Source of the DNA: Chloroflexota bacterium
GTDB taxonomy: Bacteria; Chloroflexota; Anaerolineae; Anaerolineales; Villigracilaceae
Length of the DNA stretch: 64,000 bases
Assembly (NCBI GenBank): GCA_016191845.1
Contig: JACPVF010000003.1
Coordinates: 186,001-250,000 of the forward strand
Reading direction: 5' to 3'
Positions within the stretch are counted from its first letter, which is position 1, and each line of letters opens with the position of its first letter. Made by a program: the position numbers and the translations under genes. Below are positions 10,001 to 16,933 of this stretch, piece after piece. The notes beneath the pieces are model-generated. The model was not told the DNA's origin. It searched no databases and was given only the letters and a program-made list of their open reading frames with translations.

Positions 10001-11613
10001 AGGTGGCCACCGCCAGCCGCGACAAGACCGTCCGCATTTGGGATGCGGCCAGCGGGAATCAACTGCTGACCTTCGCCGAGCACACAGCCTCCGTGGAAAC
10101 CCTGGCCTACAGCCCGGACGGCAGCCGCATCGCCAGCGGCGACGGAAACGGGACGGTCAAGATCTGGGATGCCACGACCGGCAGCCCGATCTTCGACCTG
10201 CCCTCCACCTGGGGACCGGCCTACAGTCTGGCTTACAGCCCAGACGGCTCAGTCCTGGCGGTCGGCTATTACGAACAAGTTATCGTCCTATGGGACACAA
10301 AGACCGGCAATTCCCTCACCACGTTGAGCGGCCACACCGACATCGTGGAAACCGTGGCTTTCGGTCCCGACGGGAAGTGGCTGGCTTCGGGCGGCGACGA
10401 TGGCAGCATCATCCTCTGGGATATGAACCCGACCCGTTGGGGTCAATTCCAGGCTCCCATCCGCGGGCGGGGCGACACCATCTTCGACCTGGCCTTCAGC
10501 GCAGATGGAAAATTCCTTTATACCGGCGGCGCGGATGGCATCGGCACCTTGTGGGACCTGGAAGACCGCACGATCAAACTCCAGACCTACGGTCACACCG
10601 ACCGTATTTACAGCGTGAAGATGAGTCCCGATGGGAAATACCTCTACAGCGGCGGGCGCGACGGCACGGTGCGCTCCTACGTCCTCGCGCTGGATGAGCT
10701 GATCAAACTCGCAGGGCAACGCACCACACGTGAGTTCTCCGAAGACGAATGTCGCCAGTACCTGAACGCAGCCTGCCCATCCGATTCGGGCCTGCCTGTC
10801 GAGGCCCCGCCCGGCCCGGCGGCCGTACAACTCAAGCAGCCCAACGAAGTCCCCGCCTCGCCCGAGAGTTTCCTGCTGGACAATAACTCCTCGGTCTTTG
10901 CAAGCGAGTTGCGCGCCAACGGCGGCGATGAATACGACCTCAACATCTTCGAGCGCCCGTTCAACGGCGGCGAGATGAACATCTACTACCCGGATATCGA
11001 TATTATCAACGCCGGCCTCTCGCAAGACAAGGAGTGGGTCTACGTCACCATCACGATGGCGGGACCGCGTGGCGATGGGCTGACCGGCAACTACGGCATT
11101 GAACTCGACCTGGATGTGGACGGCCGCGGCGACTATTTCATCACCACTCTGGCGCCCGGCAAGGAATGGTCCACCAACGGCGTGCGCATCTGGAACGACA
11201 AGAACGGCGATGTGGGCAACGGCATCCCGTACGTATCCGACCCGCCGCAGCTCGGCGACGGCTACGAGGTACTGGTCTTCGACCAGGGCAACGGTGACGC
11301 ACCCGACCTGGCCTGGTCGCGCATCTCGCCCAACGACCCGAACAGCATCCAGATCGCCTTCCAGCGCAGCGTCATCACCAGCGACCCGGTCTTCTCATGG
11401 ACGGCCTGGGCCAGTCGCGATGCCTTCAAGCCGGCCTGGTTCGATTACAACGACCACTTCACATTCCTGGAAGCTGGCTCACCCCTGCGCGAACTACTCA
11501 AGTACTATCCGCTCAAGGCATTGGCGGGTGTGGACAATACCTGCCATGCGCCTTTCGGCTTTAACGTTTTCGGACAGGCAGGCTTCTGCCAACCTGACGA
11601 GACCCTCCCATAA
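7057..11613 (+). CDS. nSTAND ATPase - transmembrane - WD40 sensor protein
   Basis: A 1518-residue signalling protein. An N-terminal nSTAND1-type NTPase has Walker A SPSGAGKSS (51-59) and Walker B-like LFIVFDQFEELV (151-162), followed by winged-helix and helical parts. One membrane span lies at about 477-496, preceded by Arg residues that suggest N-inside. A coiled coil runs to about 570. Fourteen WD40 repeats (about 620-1208, pattern FSPDG..LATG..D.T..LWD) could form two seven-bladed propellers. A C-terminal domain follows with DLDVDGRG and Cys pairs (ECRQYLNAAC; C...C near the end). STAND proteins switch on by ligand-driven oligomerisation. The topology puts WD40 outside the membrane if N-in is right. 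It is the likely switch of the operon. AAGGAGA precedes the ATG. Confidence 0.9.
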   Translation: MSSTATNLRSSSNPYVGPRSFQTGESLYGRSRESAELLDLVIAERIVLLHSPSGAGKSSLINASLVPQMREQGFWALPPVRVNMEPPEGFAGQPGFNRYVFSVMRSLESELPAKSQYAPSDLLGKTLAQYMKEYPERAMPHVQDYDPANSLFIVFDQFEELVRVSAVDRDAKLEFANQLGEMLRDRNLWVLFAIREDYLAAIEPYNRPIPNRFNVTYRLDFLDARSAIEAIQNPAKDKGVDFENEAASKLVDDLRRIRVQQADGSALEQLGLYVEPVQLQVVCRRLWGTLGGRKTVTVEDVAKAGNIDDALGDYYAFHASSVAADAGVSERQVREWFDRKLITVNGIRGQVLMEPEASGGLSNKAIKMLQEAYLVRADKRGNAVWFELAHDRLTRPIRRNNADWFIENLNVFQRQADLWNNQGRPESLLLRGHAYLEAEEWAKGHPDEVLPAEQEFLTACKQEYQNQLREHRTNLLIRWAAVLMTVLALAALYFFFQAQAETARATAQEAIAKKEAQRANDQEKIAKEKEALAYQKEQIANINLQIAHLRELAAQSVSNLAVDPELSIRLALQATQGVDLTQPEMQSAIGQVEDALRQALPSMRVEHVLHDPAISATDSITHLGTVWSPAFSPNGQRLATAGNDGTLKLWDTVTGKLVKSLQVLTPAEDGYGVTYVAYSPDGKLLAVTTGDGQVILYDANNLSKVNSLQVGNDVLWGLAFSPDGTRLVTGGTGGVAVIWNIADNTSQPLTGGHTDDIQAVAFNRDGTRIATAGADSLAIVWDANSRRAIFRLAGHTGYVNSVAFSPDGKRLAASGGEDRSIILWDISVPATPQVLTITGHRDWIYAIAFTKDGSNIVSVSADRTVRFWDTTYGRPSLMLVGHKDQVYGLALSPDGKRVATSSKDKTVRIWNISPEGSRELLTFDNRDSVHSIALSPDGKQLATAGKDDLAHLWSTVSGRLTVTLNGHTDDIEDVIFSPDGSKVATASRDKTVRIWDAASGNQLLTFAEHTASVETLAYSPDGSRIASGDGNGTVKIWDATTGSPIFDLPSTWGPAYSLAYSPDGSVLAVGYYEQVIVLWDTKTGNSLTTLSGHTDIVETVAFGPDGKWLASGGDDGSIILWDMNPTRWGQFQAPIRGRGDTIFDLAFSADGKFLYTGGADGIGTLWDLEDRTIKLQTYGHTDRIYSVKMSPDGKYLYSGGRDGTVRSYVLALDELIKLAGQRTTREFSEDECRQYLNAACPSDSGLPVEAPPGPAAVQLKQPNEVPASPESFLLDNNSSVFASELRANGGDEYDLNIFERPFNGGEMNIYYPDIDIINAGLSQDKEWVYVTITMAGPRGDGLTGNYGIELDLDVDGRGDYFITTLAPGKEWSTNGVRIWNDKNGDVGNGIPYVSDPPQLGDGYEVLVFDQGNGDAPDLAWSRISPNDPNSIQIAFQRSVITSDPVFSWTAWASRDAFKPAWFDYNDHFTFLEAGSPLRELLKYYPLKALAGVDNTCHAPFGFNVFGQAGFCQPDETLP

Positions 11614-11631
11614 TCGAAGAAAGGTGACTCC

Positions 11632-13071
11632 ATGACCGACCAACTGGTATTCAACGGCATCGACGCGACTACAGGCAATTACCTCATCCCGCCGGTGGAA
11701 CCTGATACGATGGCGGCCGCCATCACGGGCGAACCGCGTAATGCGGAAGAAGCCGAGGCACTCAAACGCTGGTGGGCGCAATATGCCGACACGAACCAGA
11801 ACAAGAAGGCCGATTACGCCGCCAAGGAAGGTACTGATTACAAAGATCTGGCCTCCGCAGGCTGGGGCGTCATCTTCCCCTATAACGTGGACCCCACCAT
11901 CGTCAAAGCGCTCAAACCCCTGCTCGACTGGCGCAAGGCACTGGCGGGCAAACTCTACAAGGAATATAGCGGCCCCGAAGGTTATCGCTTCAAACCGGGC
12001 GAGATGTACGAGAGCAAGGATGAATGGCTCACCCGCCACGGTGCGGGGCCTGGTCCCGTGGACCCCGAGATTGTGCCTTACTATCTGCTGATTGTCGGCG
12101 ATCCCGAACAGGTCCCCTACCGCTTCCAGACCCAGTTGGACGTGCAGCATGCCGTCGGCCGCATCTATTTCGACAAGGCTGAGGAATACTGGAACTACGC
12201 CAACAGCGTGGTCAACGCCGAGAAGAAGAAACTCTCCCTCGGCAAATCCGCCGCCTTCTTCGGCGTCTCCAACAAGGATGACGTGGCCACCAACATGAGC
12301 GCCGAGCAGCTGGTCAAGCCGCTGGCTGATACCTTTGCCAAGGGGCAAAAGGGCTGGAAGTTCTCCACCTTCCTCGGCGACAAGGCCAAAAAGGCCGGCC
12401 TCGCCAACGTGTTGGGCGGAAACGATACCCCCGCCCTGCTCTTCACCGCCAGCCATGGCATGGGCTTCCCCAACGGTGACCCGCTTCAACTCACGAATCA
12501 AGGCGCATTGCTCTGTCAGGATTGGCCCGGGCCGAAGGAATGGCGCAAGGCCATCGGCAAGGACTTCTACTTTGCCGCCGACGATTTGGCCGACAACGCC
12601 ACCCTCTTCGGGCTGGTGGCCTTTTTCTTTGCCTGCTACGGTGCGGGCACACCCAAAATGGACGACTTCTCCAAGCAGGCCTTCAAGCAGCGCGGCGAGA
12701 TCGCTCCGAAGAATTTCCTCGCCAAGCTGCCGCAGCGCATGCTCTCACATCCCAAGGGCGGCGCGCTGGCTGTCATCGGCCACGTGGAACGCGCCTGGGG
12801 CTACTCATTCTCGTGGGGCAAGGCAGGCGCGCAGCGCGCCGTCTTCGAGAGCGCCCTCAAGCGTCTGTTCGACGGCTACCCCATCGGTTACGCCTTCGAA
12901 TACTTCAACGGCCGCTACGCCGAACTCTCCTCGGACCTGACCTCCACCCTCGAAGAGATGGAGTTCGGCAAGAAGGTCGCGCCCGCCGACCTGGCGGGCC
13001 TGTGGACCGCCAACAACGACGCCCGCAACTACGTGGTTCTGGGCGATCCCTTCGTCAAATTGATGGCCTGA
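11632..13071 (+). CDS. Caspase-fold (clan CD, C25/CHAT-like) protease
   Basis: The 479-residue product has the two signatures of clan CD cysteine proteases in the right order and spacing: a strand then His275 in LLFTASHGMGF, and 60 residues later a strand then Cys335 in FFFACYGAG. A downstream GGALAVIGHVERAWGYSF resembles the strand after the catalytic Cys in gingipain (C25) and CHAT folds. No signal peptide or membrane span is seen. It is a second caspase-like protease in the same operon, 18 bases after the STAND gene and with AAAGGTGA before the ATG, so it may act in a cascade with the CHAT-SIR2 protein. I do not recognise a close characterised homologue; assignment to C25 rather than CHAT is uncertain. 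Confidence 0.75.
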   Translation: MTDQLVFNGIDATTGNYLIPPVEPDTMAAAITGEPRNAEEAEALKRWWAQYADTNQNKKADYAAKEGTDYKDLASAGWGVIFPYNVDPTIVKALKPLLDWRKALAGKLYKEYSGPEGYRFKPGEMYESKDEWLTRHGAGPGPVDPEIVPYYLLIVGDPEQVPYRFQTQLDVQHAVGRIYFDKAEEYWNYANSVVNAEKKKLSLGKSAAFFGVSNKDDVATNMSAEQLVKPLADTFAKGQKGWKFSTFLGDKAKKAGLANVLGGNDTPALLFTASHGMGFPNGDPLQLTNQGALLCQDWPGPKEWRKAIGKDFYFAADDLADNATLFGLVAFFFACYGAGTPKMDDFSKQAFKQRGEIAPKNFLAKLPQRMLSHPKGGALAVIGHVERAWGYSFSWGKAGAQRAVFESALKRLFDGYPIGYAFEYFNGRYAELSSDLTSTLEEMEFGKKVAPADLAGLWTANNDARNYVVLGDPFVKLMA

Positions 13072-13084
13072 GAAAGGACATACC

Positions 13085-13588
13085 ATGACCCGTCCCACTG
13101 CAGACATCCCCGAAATGCCCGACTTTTCGAAAGAGGAAGCGCCCGTCGCCTCTGGACTCGAGCCTGTCTCCGCCCCCCAGGCGGAATCGGCGCCCATGGC
13201 GAATTACGGCCTCTTCAACGCGGAGAGTCAGGGCAAACTGGCCGACGCAACGCAGAAATTCGTGCAGCGTCTCGGCGACTACCTCAGCCAGGCCCTCGAT
13301 GACGCCACCAGCCTGGAAGTCCGCACCTACGTCAGCGGGAACATCGGCGCCGTAACCTATGACAAGGGTCAATTCGGCGGCGACGCCCGCCTGCGCGCCA
13401 TGACGCGCGTCAACATCGACGGCGACACACTGGTGTGCGTGCCTGAGACCGACGGCGAAGTGGACACCGCCGTGTGGTCCATCCACATGGACATGGTCAA
13501 GCAGGCGCAGGAGAGTCGCGCCGAGTTGATGAAGACCATCGTCTCGGCGGCAGGCAGCCTGGCCAGCATCTTCACGCCCAAGGGATAA
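13085..13588 (+). CDS. Small operon protein A, carries the shared domain of this locus
   Basis: A 167-residue protein of unknown function. The first 45 residues are acidic, Pro-rich and probably disordered. The rest (about 49-163) is a domain repeated in the next two genes. It has an amphipathic helix (LADATQKFVQRLGDYL), a strand LEVRTYV, the block RVNIDGDTLVCVP, and a long helix with HMDMVKQAQESRAELMKTIV. The last helix ends in a hydrophobic stretch (SAAGSLASIF). GAAAGGA precedes the ATG. It abuts the following gene exactly (TAAATG). The clustering suggests an adaptor or effector-associated domain for the STAND/CHAT proteins; that is inference only. Confidence 0.75.
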   Translation: MTRPTADIPEMPDFSKEEAPVASGLEPVSAPQAESAPMANYGLFNAESQGKLADATQKFVQRLGDYLSQALDDATSLEVRTYVSGNIGAVTYDKGQFGGDARLRAMTRVNIDGDTLVCVPETDGEVDTAVWSIHMDMVKQAQESRAELMKTIVSAAGSLASIFTPKG

Positions 13589-14392
13589 ATGCCCGCAACC
13601 TTCGAACTCACTCTCCCCGATGACGAACCTGTCGGCCTGATCGGGCCGTGGCAGGCGGGCGCGCCCGCGTCCGTCTCGTTCGCGGCGGGAGAGTCGTCTG
13701 CGCCGCCCGACGCGCCCGTGTGGAAGGTCAGCCTGCCTGCCGATCCGCTCGAAGCGGACCAGGCCCTGGCCGAGGCCGAGGCGCAGATCGCGGCGGCCGA
13801 GTCGGCGCTGGATGAAGTCCCTGCCCGCCTGGATGCGATTGCCACATCCCAGCCGCGCGGCGTCTCGTTCGATGCGGCCTCTTTCGGCGTCGAAGCGGAA
13901 TCGCCCGAGGCCGACTTGCTCTCGTTGCTCGATCACGCCCGCTCCATCGAGCAGGGGCGGCCGGTATCCTACGGGGCGTTCGACTTTGCCTCCGAGGCGT
14001 GGGAGCAGGCCAGGGTCCAGTTCGAGGCTTTCCTCGGCCAGCTTCAACGCGAGGTGCTGCACTTTGCCTGGGTCGAGACCAACGTCGAGGGTCAACTCCT
14101 GGCGCGGACGACCGTCGGCTGGGGCGGCGACAGCGACACCCTCTGGCTGGAAGGCGCGGACGCGGCTCAACTGGCCATCCATCGCCGCGCGTTGCAGGTG
14201 GCGGTCAAGTCGCGCGCGCTGCGCCTGCGCATGTTCTCCACCGTGACGAGCGGCGCGGCCAAACTCTCCCTGTTGTTGACGACGCCCGCGGGCGCAGTGC
14301 TGGCCCTGCCTGCGGCGTGGAAATATGTGACCGATATTCTTGCACAGATCAAATCCTATCAAACCCTGATCCAAGGAGGAACGAATGGCTAG
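13589..14392 (+). CDS. Small operon protein B, coiled coil plus shared domain
   Basis: A 267-residue protein of unknown function that starts at the base after the stop of the previous gene. Residues 1-50 are low-complexity. About 55-90 is an Ala/Glu-rich coiled coil (ALAEAEAQIAAAESALDEV). Residues about 145-225 carry a diverged copy of the domain of its two neighbours: QLLARTTVGWGGDSDTLW matches the strand-GDS/GDT-strand block, and AIHRRALQVAVKSRALRLRMFSTV matches the long His-containing helix. A hydrophobic segment at about 222-248 (LSLLLTTPAGAVLALPAAW) could be a membrane or pore-like helix. It overlaps the next gene by eight bases. A role as membrane-targeted partner is speculative. Confidence 0.65.
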   Translation: MPATFELTLPDDEPVGLIGPWQAGAPASVSFAAGESSAPPDAPVWKVSLPADPLEADQALAEAEAQIAAAESALDEVPARLDAIATSQPRGVSFDAASFGVEAESPEADLLSLLDHARSIEQGRPVSYGAFDFASEAWEQARVQFEAFLGQLQREVLHFAWVETNVEGQLLARTTVGWGGDSDTLWLEGADAAQLAIHRRALQVAVKSRALRLRMFSTVTSGAAKLSLLLTTPAGAVLALPAAWKYVTDILAQIKSYQTLIQGGTNG

Positions 14393-14714
14393 TGAAATGC
14401 GTGAGGCGCTCAAGAGCGCCGCGGAAAAGATCGCCAAGTATGTGGAAGATGCAGCCGAGATGGCCGTCGAGACCCAGTATGTGGAGCTTGGTGCGCCCTC
14501 GTTCGACCAGGCCAAACTGGCCGCCCGCACCATCATCAAACTGGACGGCGACAGCCAGACCGTCGTTCCGATGCAGAAGGGCGAGTCCAAACTGGAAGTG
14601 GACATGGCCGTCTTCGAGGTGCACCAGCAGAACGTAGCCGCCGCCACCGAGTACCGCACCAAGATGATGAATTCGCTGTTGAGCGTGCTGCGCGGGGGCG
14701 GCCTGCCTGGTTAA
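14385..14714 (+). CDS. Small operon protein C, minimal form of the shared domain
   Basis: A 109-residue protein that consists almost wholly of the domain shared with the two genes before it: an N-terminal amphipathic helix, the strand VETQYVEL, the block TIIKLDGDSQTVVP, then DMAVFEVHQQNVAAATEY and a helix ending LLSVLRGGG. It has a strong Shine-Dalgarno sequence (AAGGAGGA) inside the end of the previous gene, so translation is coupled and probably high. It is the last gene before the operon terminator. The function is unknown. As the smallest copy it defines the core of the domain. Confidence 0.75.
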   Translation: MASEMREALKSAAEKIAKYVEDAAEMAVETQYVELGAPSFDQAKLAARTIIKLDGDSQTVVPMQKGESKLEVDMAVFEVHQQNVAAATEYRTKMMNSLLSVLRGGGLPG

Positions 14715-14734
14715 TCCGCGCGTCAGCCGATGAG

Positions 14735-14784
14735 CCGCGAAGCCCAGCAGACGAGATGGTCCGCTGTGGCTTCGCGGTTTTTTT
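14735..14784 (+). terminator. Strong intrinsic terminator closing the CHAT/STAND operon
   Basis: Stem CCGCGAAGCC / GGCTTCGCGG, extended by AGC / GCT with a bulge, then seven T. It separates the conflict operon from the GAF gene. Confidence 0.9.
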
Positions 14785-14789
14785 AGTGA

Positions 14790-14795
14790 TACACT
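14790..14795 (+). promoter_or_regulatory. Extended -10 (TGA TACACT) for the GAF gene
   Basis: TACACT preceded by TG plus one base, directly after the terminator T-run and 13 bases before the ATG at 14809. The leader would be very short, with no Shine-Dalgarno sequence. Confidence 0.5.
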
Positions 14796-14808
14796 TCTCT
14801 TAAATTCC

Positions 14809-15690
14809 ATGTCCTCTTCCCGCTCTCAACCGCTCGACAGAATCGTGCAAGCCATCCAGGCCGTCAAGGATGGAGAGTACACCCCCGCCCTGCTGGAGAC
14901 TCTGTTTACGGCGGATGATCTCGGCGAACTGGCCCGCGCCGTGGACATGATGGCGCGCGGCGTATCCTCACGTGACCGCCAACTGAAACTGCTTCAGCGC
15001 GTCATCCCTGTGGGCGTGGCGCTCTCCGCCGAAAAGGACTTCGACCGCCTGCTCGAAACGCTGGTGGTCGAGGCGCAATCCGTCACGGGCGCGGACGCGG
15101 GGACCCTGTATCTGTTGGAAGAAGACCTGCTGCGCTTCGTCATCCTGCGCAACACCTCGCTGGGCTTGCAAATGGGCGGCACCAGCGGCAGGCCAATCTC
15201 ATTCGAGCCCGTCCGTTTGTACAAAGCCGACGGTTCCGAGAACCGCGCCAACGTGGCTTCCTATGCCGCCCTCACCCGTCAGCGCGTGAACTTGGAGGAC
15301 GCCTACCAGGCAGAGGGTTTCGACTTCTCGGGCACGCGGGACTTCGACGCCCACACAGGCTACCGCTCCCGCTCCTTTCTGACCCTGCCGCTGGAGGGCG
15401 CTTCGGGCAAGGTTATCGGCGTGCTGCAGCTCATCAACGCCAGGGATGACGAGATGGACGGCATCTCCCCCTTCCGCGACGACAGCGTCCTCGACGCGCT
15501 GGTGCTGCTGGCCTCTGCCGCGCTGGACGGTTACATCCGCGAAGAGAAACTGCGCCAGGAGATCGCCAAACTGCGCATCGAGATCGACCAATCCCGCCGC
15601 GACGCCGCCGTGGCCGACATCACCGACACTCCCTACTTCAAACAATTGCAGGACAGGGCCCGCGAACTGCGCGCCAAGCGCTCCGAATAA
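14809..15690 (+). CDS. GAF domain protein
   Basis: A 293-residue cytoplasmic sensor-like protein. Residues about 80-245 form a GAF domain of the phosphodiesterase/adenylate-cyclase type: DAGTLYLLEEDLLRFVI, then FDAHTGYRSRSFLTLPL and VIGVLQLINARDD. In phosphodiesterases this segment lies near the cyclic-nucleotide pocket, but ligand binding here is not shown. A C-terminal coiled coil (about 248-293, EKLRQEIAKLRIEIDQSRRD) ends with DTPYFKQLQDRARELRAKR, a tail I associate with Chloroflexota GAF/cyclase proteins. There is no catalytic domain, so it must act through a partner. The MinD-like gene 89 bases downstream has its own promoter. Confidence 0.85.
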   Translation: MSSSRSQPLDRIVQAIQAVKDGEYTPALLETLFTADDLGELARAVDMMARGVSSRDRQLKLLQRVIPVGVALSAEKDFDRLLETLVVEAQSVTGADAGTLYLLEEDLLRFVILRNTSLGLQMGGTSGRPISFEPVRLYKADGSENRANVASYAALTRQRVNLEDAYQAEGFDFSGTRDFDAHTGYRSRSFLTLPLEGASGKVIGVLQLINARDDEMDGISPFRDDSVLDALVLLASAALDGYIREEKLRQEIAKLRIEIDQSRRDAAVADITDTPYFKQLQDRARELRAKRSE

Positions 15691-15714
15691 ACCTTGCTGA
15701 ATCGTTGACGTGGG

Positions 15715-15742
15715 TTGCCTTTCCCCTCGTCTACACTATAAT
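15715..15742 (+). promoter_or_regulatory. Promoter of the MinD-like gene
   Basis: TTGCCT (15715-15720), a 16-base spacer and TATAAT (15737-15742). A leader of about 30 bases follows, with GGGAGCAGG before the start. Confidence 0.7.
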
Positions 15743-15779
15743 TATTTTGTAACGAGAGAATTTCCACGGGAGCAGGTTG

Positions 15780-16532
15780 ATGTCGAAAATCATTTCCGTC
15801 CATTCGTTCCGCGGGGGAACGGGCAAATCCAATACGACCGCGGGGCTGGCCGCCCTGCTGGCTGCGGAAGGCGCCCGCGTCGGCGTGGTGGATACCGACA
15901 TCCAGTCCCCGGGCATCCATGTGCTGTTCAACTTTGTCGAGACGGGATCCGTCCATTCGCTCAATGATTATTTGTGGGGGAAGTGCTCCATCAAGGAAGC
16001 CGCCCACGATGTGACCTCTCACCTGCAAGGCGTCAAGGGACGCGTCTTCCTCATCCCCTCCAGCATCAAGGCGGGAGAGATCGCCCGCATCCTGCGCGAG
16101 GGCTACGATGTGAACCTGCTCAACGAAGGCTTCCGCAACGTCATCCGCGAACTGGCGCTGGACTACCTGCTGATCGATACTCACCCTGGCCTCGGCGAGG
16201 AGACTTTGCTCTCGCTGGCCATCTCGGACGTGTTGGTCATCCTCCTGCGCCCCGACCAGCAGGATTATCAGGGGACGGCCGTCACCGTGGACGTGGCCCG
16301 CAAGCTTGAGGTCCCGCGCATGATTCTGCTGGTGAACAAGGTGCCGCAGGCCTTCGATCTCGACGAGGTCCGCTCGCGCGTGGAACAGACCTACGGCGCG
16401 GAAGTAGGCGCCGTCCTGCCGCACGCCGACGAGATGATGACCCTCGCCAGTGCGGACATCTTCTCCCTGCGTTATCCCGACCACCCCGTGACCCTCGGCC
16501 TGCGCCGCGTCGTCGAGATGGTCAAAGCCTGA
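15780..16532 (+). CDS. MinD/ParA-like P-loop ATPase
   Basis: A 250-residue deviant-Walker ATPase. Its Walker A is FRGGTGKSN (residues 10-18). The Lys that usually opens the KGGxGK signature is Arg11 here, while Lys16 is kept. Switch I follows as VGVVDTDIQSPGIH, and the Walker B-like strand is YLLIDTHPGLGEETLL. A TTG at 15777 is in frame directly before the ATG at 15780; I use the ATG. Relatives position division or polar complexes, or act as regulatory ATPases. There is no ParB-like partner nearby. The small winged-helix gene 24 bases downstream is the probable partner. The C-terminal membrane-targeting helix of true MinD is not obvious. Confidence 0.85.
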   Translation: MSKIISVHSFRGGTGKSNTTAGLAALLAAEGARVGVVDTDIQSPGIHVLFNFVETGSVHSLNDYLWGKCSIKEAAHDVTSHLQGVKGRVFLIPSSIKAGEIARILREGYDVNLLNEGFRNVIRELALDYLLIDTHPGLGEETLLSLAISDVLVILLRPDQQDYQGTAVTVDVARKLEVPRMILLVNKVPQAFDLDEVRSRVEQTYGAEVGAVLPHADEMMTLASADIFSLRYPDHPVTLGLRRVVEMVKA

Positions 16533-16555
16533 TATCTTTTTTACGAGAGTCTTCC

Positions 16556-16897
16556 ATGGACAAGAAAAAATTCGACGAATTCTGCAAGCATCTGCGCGAT
16601 CAAAAGGGCGACCTGCGTCCCACCGACGTGAACAGCTTCCCCGAGCCGATCCTGTCCACGTTGAACATGGCCCTGCGCGTGGGACGTGTCTCTCTGACCC
16701 AGTTGAGCAAATATTTGGAGATCACCCCCGAGCAGGCGCGTCAATTGGCCGACCTGCTGGTCAAGCGCAATCTGTTTCAGTTGTCCCCCTACTCCAGCTC
16801 AGATGAGGTCTTCTACGAGACACGCATGAGCGCTTCCACCCGCCCGTTGATACGTCCTGGCATGGGAGTGTGGAAAAAGACGGACGACAATCAATAA
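16556..16897 (+). CDS. Small winged-helix-like protein
   Basis: A 113-residue protein that I do not assign to a named family. The middle (about 40-75: LRVGRVSLTQLSKYLEITPEQARQLADLLVKRNLF) reads as a winged helix-turn-helix of the DprA/MarR-like type, and the tail looks unstructured. It may bind DNA or serve as a protein adaptor for the MinD-like ATPase encoded just upstream. ACGAGAG gives a weak ribosome site. A bidirectional terminator follows at once. Confidence 0.65.
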   Translation: MDKKKFDEFCKHLRDQKGDLRPTDVNSFPEPILSTLNMALRVGRVSLTQLSKYLEITPEQARQLADLLVKRNLFQLSPYSSSDEVFYETRMSASTRPLIRPGMGVWKKTDDNQ

Positions 16898-16900
16898 TTG

Positions 16901-16933
16901 AAAAAGAGCCAGGCGATCGCCTGGCTCTTTTTC
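16901..16933. terminator. Bidirectional terminator between convergent genes
   Basis: AAAAAGAGCCAGGCG / CGCCTGGCTCTTTTT is a near-perfect palindrome with A and T runs at the ends, so it works on both strands. It overlaps the stop codon of the minus-strand gene. Confidence 0.92.

Noticed and set aside
8920-10680. Periodic DNA repeats that might suggest a CRISPR or tandem array
   Set aside because: The period of about 120-126 bases and coding pattern correspond to WD40 blades; repeats are diverged and in frame.
13055-14662. A 535-codon frame on the minus strand across the three small operon genes
   Set aside because: The plus-strand genes have ribosome sites, tight junctions and a shared domain; the minus frame shows no domain and no promoter.
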